Assembly: GCA_021159825.1 (NCBI GenBank) | Contig: JAGHDR010000364.1 | Span: 1-11,427 of the forward strand | Length of the DNA: 11,427 bases | From: Deltaproteobacteria bacterium | GTDB taxonomy: Bacteria > Desulfobacterota > DSM-4660 > Desulfatiglandales > Desulfatiglandaceae | Reading direction: 5' to 3' | Notes under the pieces: model-generated | Databases searched by the model: none | The model's input: the letters and a program-made list of their open reading frames with translations, nothing else | Told to the model about the DNA's origin: nothing | In this document: one piece after another, positions 7,290-11,427 of the stretch | How the letters are laid out: each line of letters starts with the position of its first letter | Position numbering within the stretch: the stretch's first letter is position 1 | Translations under genes and position numbers: made by a program

Positions 7290-7892
7290 ATGGAAAGAAC
7301 GAATAGAATCTACCTGGTCAGGCATGGCCAGGTCAAAGGTCATGAAGAAATCCCCATATATGGACATACGGATGTGGATTTGACGGAGACCGGTCTACTT
7401 CAGTTGGACAGGGTGGCTGAACGATTACGTTTGGCTGAGCCCGGCGCCATTTATGCCAGCGATCTCAAACGGGCTGTGACCGGCGCTCGTCAGATCGGCT
7501 GTTATCATAATGTGCCGGTTCACTTTCTGTCGGAGCTTCGAGAGATGTATTTCGGTGATTGGGAAGGGTACACCCTGGGGCAAATCATCAAAGAGTACCC
7601 GGAGGAAGTAGAGAAAAGAAAAAACGATCCTGTCCGTTATGCATCTCCGGGGGGTGGGGAATCGATTTCCCGGTTGTCGGACAGGGTCATACCGGCTTTT
7701 GAGAGAATACGTGATGAGGAAGCCGGAAAAGACATTGTTATTGTGGCCCACGGGGCGGTTAATCGGGTTATCCTGTCACATGCATTGGGGCTTGGTTTGA
7801 GCCGAATTTTCAATATTCAGCAGGATTATGGATGCTTGAATATTGTTGATTATTTTCCTGACTCGGTTTTGGTTCAACTGATTAATGGATGA
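7290..7892 (+). CDS. Histidine phosphatase family protein (phosphoglycerate mutase / CobC-like)
   Basis: This is a cytoplasmic acid-phosphatase-fold enzyme that works through a phosphohistidine. From the ATG at 7290 it has 200 residues. The catalytic set is complete: the RHG motif in YLVRHGQ with H12 as nucleophile, R61 in ASDLKRA, the acid E85 in REMYFGDWEG, and the second histidine H154 in IVAHGAVNR. The overall shape, including GHTDVDLTETG, resembles alpha-ribazole phosphatase (CobC) and other small-molecule phosphatases, but the substrate cannot be read from sequence, and there are no cobalamin genes nearby. An ATG at 7278 is in frame and would add four residues. I prefer 7290 because family members begin just before the IYLVRHG strand and because the promoter's -10 box overlaps 7278. 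Neither start has a good Shine-Dalgarno sequence. Its stop overlaps the start of the ATPase gene (ATGA), so the two are translated together. Confidence 0.88.
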   Translation: MERTNRIYLVRHGQVKGHEEIPIYGHTDVDLTETGLLQLDRVAERLRLAEPGAIYASDLKRAVTGARQIGCYHNVPVHFLSELREMYFGDWEGYTLGQIIKEYPEEVEKRKNDPVRYASPGGGESISRLSDRVIPAFERIRDEEAGKDIVIVAHGAVNRVILSHALGLGLSRIFNIQQDYGCLNIVDYFPDSVLVQLING

Positions 7893-10072
7893 TGAAGGAT
7901 ATGGGTAATTTAGAAACATCGGTTCCCGAACTTACAGCCGGAAACAACACACCAGCACACAACGGTTTTGAAGAAATTCTGCGGCGGGCCTTATCACTCA
8001 AGGAACTGGGTCTGATGGACAAGGCGGTTGTCGAGTATGAAAATCTTCTTAAGACCGATTGTCCGCCCTCAAAAATCATTCCAAGTATGGTGGATTGTTT
8101 ATTAAAAAACCATTCGCCCTCAAAAATTATCCGGAAAATTGACGATGTTGTTCACCAATTGCGGTTAAGTGATTTTCGGATTGCCCAGATTAACTTTGTC
8201 CTGGGGCTGGAGAATGAAGGCCGGGGGCATGAGGACCTCGCACTGGACCTGTATAGAGCGGCCTCGGAAGCGGACCCGAAAAACAAAAAAATTAAACAGA
8301 AAGTTAACCAGGTTGTTTCGAAATTATATTCAGGTTCCAGGTATGATTACCTGCTTCTGAAAAAAATGGTGACTCACGATCAGCTTCAAACGGCACTGTC
8401 ACTTTCTAAAAAGACCCAGCAGAGCGTTGAACACGTATTGATTGAACAATTCAATATTCCAAAAAACGAGGTCGGAAAGTCCCTCTCCCTCTATTATAAA
8501 TGTCCTTTCCGATCTTTTGACCCTAAAGCCGAGGTTCCTGTGGAGCTCATTGGCAATTTGAAAAAAATGTTTTTGCTACACGATTCGTGGGTTCCCATGG
8601 GCTGGGGAAAAAAAGGGGTGGAGATCCTGATTGATGACCCGGGAGACCTGAGAAAAACGGGTCAGATACGGGGTTTGATCAAAACCACCAAAATTGTCTT
8701 TTCCGTAGGGATCAGGGAGGACATTAAAAAGTATGTTCTTCATTTTTTTGACAGGAAATCCGAATCCTCAGCGGAAAGCATGATTTCCGAATTGGATATG
8801 ATCCCTGATATCGGTTTTGAAGAGGAGGAAGACGATCTTCTGGAGGAGGAAGAAAATCTTCTGAACGAAGAATCAAGTCAGGTCGTTCGGCTGGTGGACC
8901 AGGTCATCATCAATGCCTACCGGAAAAATGCATCGGACATCCATATCGAGCCATCGCCTGAGACCCGGAAAACCGGCATTCGTTTTCGATTGGACGGCGT
9001 TTGCCAGGAATATGCCCAAGTACCCGAGCATATGGCCCGAGGGATCCTTTCCCGGCTGAAAATCATGGCAGGCCTTGATATCGCCGAAAGGCGGCTGCCC
9101 CAGGACGGAAAAATCAAATTCAGGCGCAAAGGTATCAAGCCCTTTGAGCTTCGCCTGGCCACCATTCCCACAGCCGGCGGTTGTGAAGATGCGGTTCTGA
9201 GGGTGCTGCCCGGCGCCGGCGCCATGGCTTTCTCCGACATGGGGTTGAATACGCGGAACATGAAAGTCATGAAGCAGATTCTCGACCAGCCCTACGGCAT
9301 GATCCTGGTGGTGGGGCCGACGGGCTCCGGTAAAACCACGACACTGCATTCGGCCCTGGGTCGCATCAACAAACCCGGTGTTAAAATCTGGACGGCTGAA
9401 GATCCGGTGGAGATTACTCAGGTAGGGCTCAGGCAGGTGGAGGCAAAACCCAAAATCGGTCTCGATTTTGCGAGAATTATGAGATCCTTTTTGAGAGCCG
9501 ACCCGGATGTGATTATGATTGGGGAGATGCGCGATTTTGAAACAGCGTCCATCGGAATTGAAGCGTCTCTGACCGGTCACCTGGTGCTTTCAACGTTGCA
9601 TACCAACAGCGCCTCCGAAACCATCACCCGGTTGCTGGATATGGGGCTGAATCCCCTCAATTTTTCCGATTCCCTGCTGGGCGTTCTGGCCCAGCGGCTG
9701 CTTCGAAGACTGTGCCCGAAGTGCAAGAAAAAATACCATCCGTCCAGGGAGGAATTTGAGGAAATCATATCTGAATACGGCAGTTCTGCTTTCGAGAAAA
9801 CCCACATTGAATATACGCCTGATCTGACCCTGTACCGTCCCTGGAAATGCGATGCCTGTTCCGGAACCGGGTATAAAGGGCGTATGGGTATACATGAACT
9901 GCTGGAGGGCACGCCGGAGATAAAGGCGCTGATCAAAAAGAGGGCGACTTCAGAGGAAATTTTCAAAACCGGCGCCGGCCAGGGGATGGCAACACTCAAG
10001 CAGGACGGCATTGTGAAAGCCCTTTCAGGATTAACGGACATGGGTGAGGTCAGAAGAGTTTGCATTAATTGA
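7889..10072 (+). CDS. PilB/GspE-family type IV pilus / type II secretion assembly ATPase with TPR-like N-terminus
   Basis: Hexameric ATPases of this family power pilus extension or pseudopilus assembly at the inner membrane. The 727 residues divide into a TPR-like helical start (about 27-60 and 98-131), a degenerate MshEN/T2SSE_N region (about 150-288), a very acidic linker (309-329) and the ATPase core. Core motifs are intact: ASDIHIEP (348-355), Walker A GPTGSGKT (476-483), Asp box AEDPVEI, Walker B with DVIMIGEMRD (540-549), His box GHLVLSTLHT (563-572), and a zinc-binding tetracysteine CPKC (609-612) with CDAC (654-657) followed by SGTGYKGR. The zinc site and GEMRD favour the assembly (GspE/PilB) class over the retraction ATPase PilT. 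No pilin, platform or secretin gene is nearby, so I give no gene symbol. The ATG at 7889 overlaps the phosphatase stop; a second ATG follows at once at 7892. The downstream regulator starts 26 bases after this stop. Confidence 0.9.
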   Translation: MMKDMGNLETSVPELTAGNNTPAHNGFEEILRRALSLKELGLMDKAVVEYENLLKTDCPPSKIIPSMVDCLLKNHSPSKIIRKIDDVVHQLRLSDFRIAQINFVLGLENEGRGHEDLALDLYRAASEADPKNKKIKQKVNQVVSKLYSGSRYDYLLLKKMVTHDQLQTALSLSKKTQQSVEHVLIEQFNIPKNEVGKSLSLYYKCPFRSFDPKAEVPVELIGNLKKMFLLHDSWVPMGWGKKGVEILIDDPGDLRKTGQIRGLIKTTKIVFSVGIREDIKKYVLHFFDRKSESSAESMISELDMIPDIGFEEEEDDLLEEEENLLNEESSQVVRLVDQVIINAYRKNASDIHIEPSPETRKTGIRFRLDGVCQEYAQVPEHMARGILSRLKIMAGLDIAERRLPQDGKIKFRRKGIKPFELRLATIPTAGGCEDAVLRVLPGAGAMAFSDMGLNTRNMKVMKQILDQPYGMILVVGPTGSGKTTTLHSALGRINKPGVKIWTAEDPVEITQVGLRQVEAKPKIGLDFARIMRSFLRADPDVIMIGEMRDFETASIGIEASLTGHLVLSTLHTNSASETITRLLDMGLNPLNFSDSLLGVLAQRLLRRLCPKCKKKYHPSREEFEEIISEYGSSAFEKTHIEYTPDLTLYRPWKCDACSGTGYKGRMGIHELLEGTPEIKALIKKRATSEEIFKTGAGQGMATLKQDGIVKALSGLTDMGEVRRVCIN

Positions 10073-10085
10073 TGGTTGACGTATC

Positions 10086-10092
10086 AGAGGTG
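10086..10092 (+). promoter_or_regulatory. Shine-Dalgarno sequence of the response regulator gene
   Basis: AGAGGTG ends 6 bases before the ATG at 10099 and is the strongest plus-strand ribosome-binding site in the window. It lies in the 26-base gap after the ATPase stop, so this cistron can be initiated independently while still being co-transcribed. Confidence 0.6.
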
Positions 10093-10098
10093 TAGACC

Positions 10099-10890
10099 AT
10101 GGCAAAGAAGGCCCTGGTTGTGGATAACGACTTTTTCTTTGTGGAATTCCTAACGGAACTTCTTGAAAACAAGGGTTATGAAGTTATTAAGGCCTATGAT
10201 GGAAAAGAAGGGATTTCAAAGCTGGAAGAAGCGGCTTTTGATATCCTTTTTTCCGATCTTATCATGCCCAAAATTGATGGATTACAGCTGATCAAATTTG
10301 CGCGTCGGAAATCTTCGAAAAATCAACCGGTAATTATTGCGATTTCAGATGCCCTTATTGAGCAGATGGATGATGTCGAGACGATCGGTGCTGATTATTG
10401 TATTGCAAAAGGCCCCTTAGAGGGGATGACAACGGCCCTTAACGATCTTCTGAACAACATTCAGGATCATGGTTTGACTCAATCAGGGCGCGGGCAGTTT
10501 GTTGAACCTGGAAAATTGTACCCCCGTCAGGCCACTGCCGAGCTCATCGAAGAGCTGAAATTTCAGAAGGCGGGTTTTGACAGTGTCGGCATCGGTATTC
10601 TGGTGGTGGATCGGGATGCACGGGTGATGAGCGCCAATGCCATGGCCCTTGAGCTCCTCAACAAGCCCCTTGAAGATGTGTTGAATCTCAGGATTACCGC
10701 TGTTTTTCCTCAGAAAGGACGGGGTCGGCTGGTGGAGGCTTTAAGGGAGGTGGCCAAAAACCTTAATTTAAAGCGGCGCAGGCTTCACCTGAAGTGTGGT
10801 TCTCGGGAGCTAAAACTGGTGGCGACAATTCTCAGAATAGGCAATGATCCGGATGGATGGGTCTTGACAATGGAGGATGTAAACCCATGA
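10099..10890 (+). CDS. Response regulator: receiver (REC) domain followed by a PAS-like domain
   Basis: The 263-residue cytoplasmic protein has a CheY-like receiver domain (about 3-120). The phosphoacceptor is D53 in ILFSDLIMPKIDG. The acidic site reads D9-N10-D11, so the second acid of the usual pair is Asn, with an Asp just after. S83 takes the conserved Ser/Thr place, and the conserved Lys is K104, followed by Gly instead of the usual Pro. After a linker (about 125-150) comes a PAS-like domain (about 155-260), recognisable by GFDSVGIGILVVDRDARVMSANAMALELLNKPLEDVL and a closing beta strand WVLTMEDV. There is no DNA-binding, kinase or cyclic-di-GMP output domain, so it probably acts through protein contacts. 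Being the last gene after the ATPase, it may regulate it, but that is inference. The partner histidine kinase is not in the window. Confidence 0.87.
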   Translation: MAKKALVVDNDFFFVEFLTELLENKGYEVIKAYDGKEGISKLEEAAFDILFSDLIMPKIDGLQLIKFARRKSSKNQPVIIAISDALIEQMDDVETIGADYCIAKGPLEGMTTALNDLLNNIQDHGLTQSGRGQFVEPGKLYPRQATAELIEELKFQKAGFDSVGIGILVVDRDARVMSANAMALELLNKPLEDVLNLRITAVFPQKGRGRLVEALREVAKNLNLKRRRLHLKCGSRELKLVATILRIGNDPDGWVLTMEDVNP

Positions 10891-10954
10891 GTTGAACCAG
10901 CATCAGAAATAAACTTGGGAATGTGGACGGGCAAGTATGCATAGGGACGTTGTT

Positions 10955-11427
10955 TCAATGTTGACTCGCTTCAGGTTCAAACGGCTCCAGAATCGTTTCT
11001 GCTGCTGCAATCAAATCCGCATCATTCGCAGCCCTTTGCACCGCCCGGCTGATTGCGGAACGGTCAACATTCAATCGACGGGCCACCTTGCTTCCTGAAA
11101 TTGACAACTCCCGAGTGGCAATATAGCCAACCATTGCGCGGGCCCTTGCGATCTCAGGACGTCTTGTGGGACCAGACAATTCCTTTTCGTCTACCTTTAG
11201 ATAACGGCAAACTGCCGCAATGAGCGCGGATAGATTCATACCCGTGGATTGTAATCGCGTTTTTCGGTTGTATGCCTCGCCAGCCTGTTTCAGAGTGGTT
11301 TCAACAAATTCGCCGCTCCCAAGGATTCGCTCATCTCCGGCAAGCCGAATTCCAACTCGATAAGCCTCTTTGACCGCGCGCCAGCCTCCGGCGGAACGAA
11401 CCAATCCACCGCCGGTCAACTCAAGGC
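10955..11427 (-). CDS. REP-associated tyrosine transposase-type protein, C-terminal part (partial)
   Basis: The reading frame has no stop before the right edge, so the gene is cut by the window and only its C-terminal 157 or so codons are present. A TTG at 11419 could be mistaken for a start, but the frame stays open upstream of it. The visible part has GGGLVRSAGGW and GDERILGSGEFVE, which I recognise from Y1 (IS200-like) transposases of the RAYT class. It is followed by a DnaA-C-like helix-turn-helix (about residues 61-130 from that TTG), with LSALIAAVCRYL and GSKVARRLNVDRSAISRAV; this domain should bind DNA. The catalytic HUH/Tyr domain would lie outside the window. The gene converges on the response regulator with a 64-base gap and no clear terminator between them. 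Whether the complete gene is intact cannot be judged here. Confidence 0.75.
   Translation of the reverse strand, partial: LELTGGGLVRSAGGWRAVKEAYRVGIRLAGDERILGSGEFVETTLKQAGEAYNRKTRLQSTGMNLSALIAAVCRYLKVDEKELSGPTRRPEIARARAMVGYIATRELSISGSKVARRLNVDRSAISRAVQRAANDADLIAAAETILEPFEPEASQH

Noticed and set aside
8873..9580. 235-codon minus-strand open frame opposite the ATPase gene
   Set aside because: It mirrors the conserved Walker and Asp-box region of the ATPase. It shows no family motif of its own.
10891..10954. Terminator between the convergent regulator and transposase genes
   Set aside because: No stable G/C-rich stem followed by a T-run is visible in either direction. I could not support a terminator here.

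Overview
The window looks like an ordinary stretch of chromosome from a Gram-negative, probably deltaproteobacterial (Desulfobacterota-like) bacterium. An LptD-type LPS transporter implies an outer membrane. The small four-cysteine protein, the zinc-ribbon/Yip1 protein and the DnaA-C-tailed Y1 transposase resemble proteins I associate with sulfate reducers of this phylum. That placement is an inference from protein style, not from a marker gene.

Layout: two transcription units diverge from an intergenic region at 7082-7289. The leftward unit (minus strand) runs: 90-aa four-cysteine protein, zinc-ribbon/Yip1 membrane protein, UvrD/PcrA-type helicase, folC, lptD. Most junctions are tight. Two are 4-base ATGA overlaps, and the widest gaps are about 80-85 bases. 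The products serve DNA repair, folate metabolism and outer-membrane assembly, so this is a mixed housekeeping operon rather than one pathway.

The rightward unit (plus strand) runs: histidine phosphatase, a PilB/GspE-family ATPase with an unusual TPR-like N-terminus, and a receiver-PAS response regulator. The first two overlap by 4 bases and the third follows after 26. A near-consensus sigma70 promoter (TTGACA-17-TATGAT) sits so close to the phosphatase that its mRNA is predicted to be leaderless. No pilin, platform or secretin gene is visible, so the ATPase is an orphan within this window.

At the right edge, convergent with the regulator, is the C-terminal part of a REP-associated tyrosine transposase-type protein, cut by the window end. 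A C-rich repeat (units like CTGCACCCTGA) occurs at the extreme left end and as an imperfect palindrome in the divergent promoter region, so copies flank the leftward operon. I saw no rRNA, tRNA, CRISPR array or convincing intrinsic terminator. The points most worth checking are the dispersed palindromic repeat, the leaderless promoter architecture, and the orphan TPR-ATPase/REC-PAS/phosphatase cluster. I did not find clear evidence of a wholly new system.
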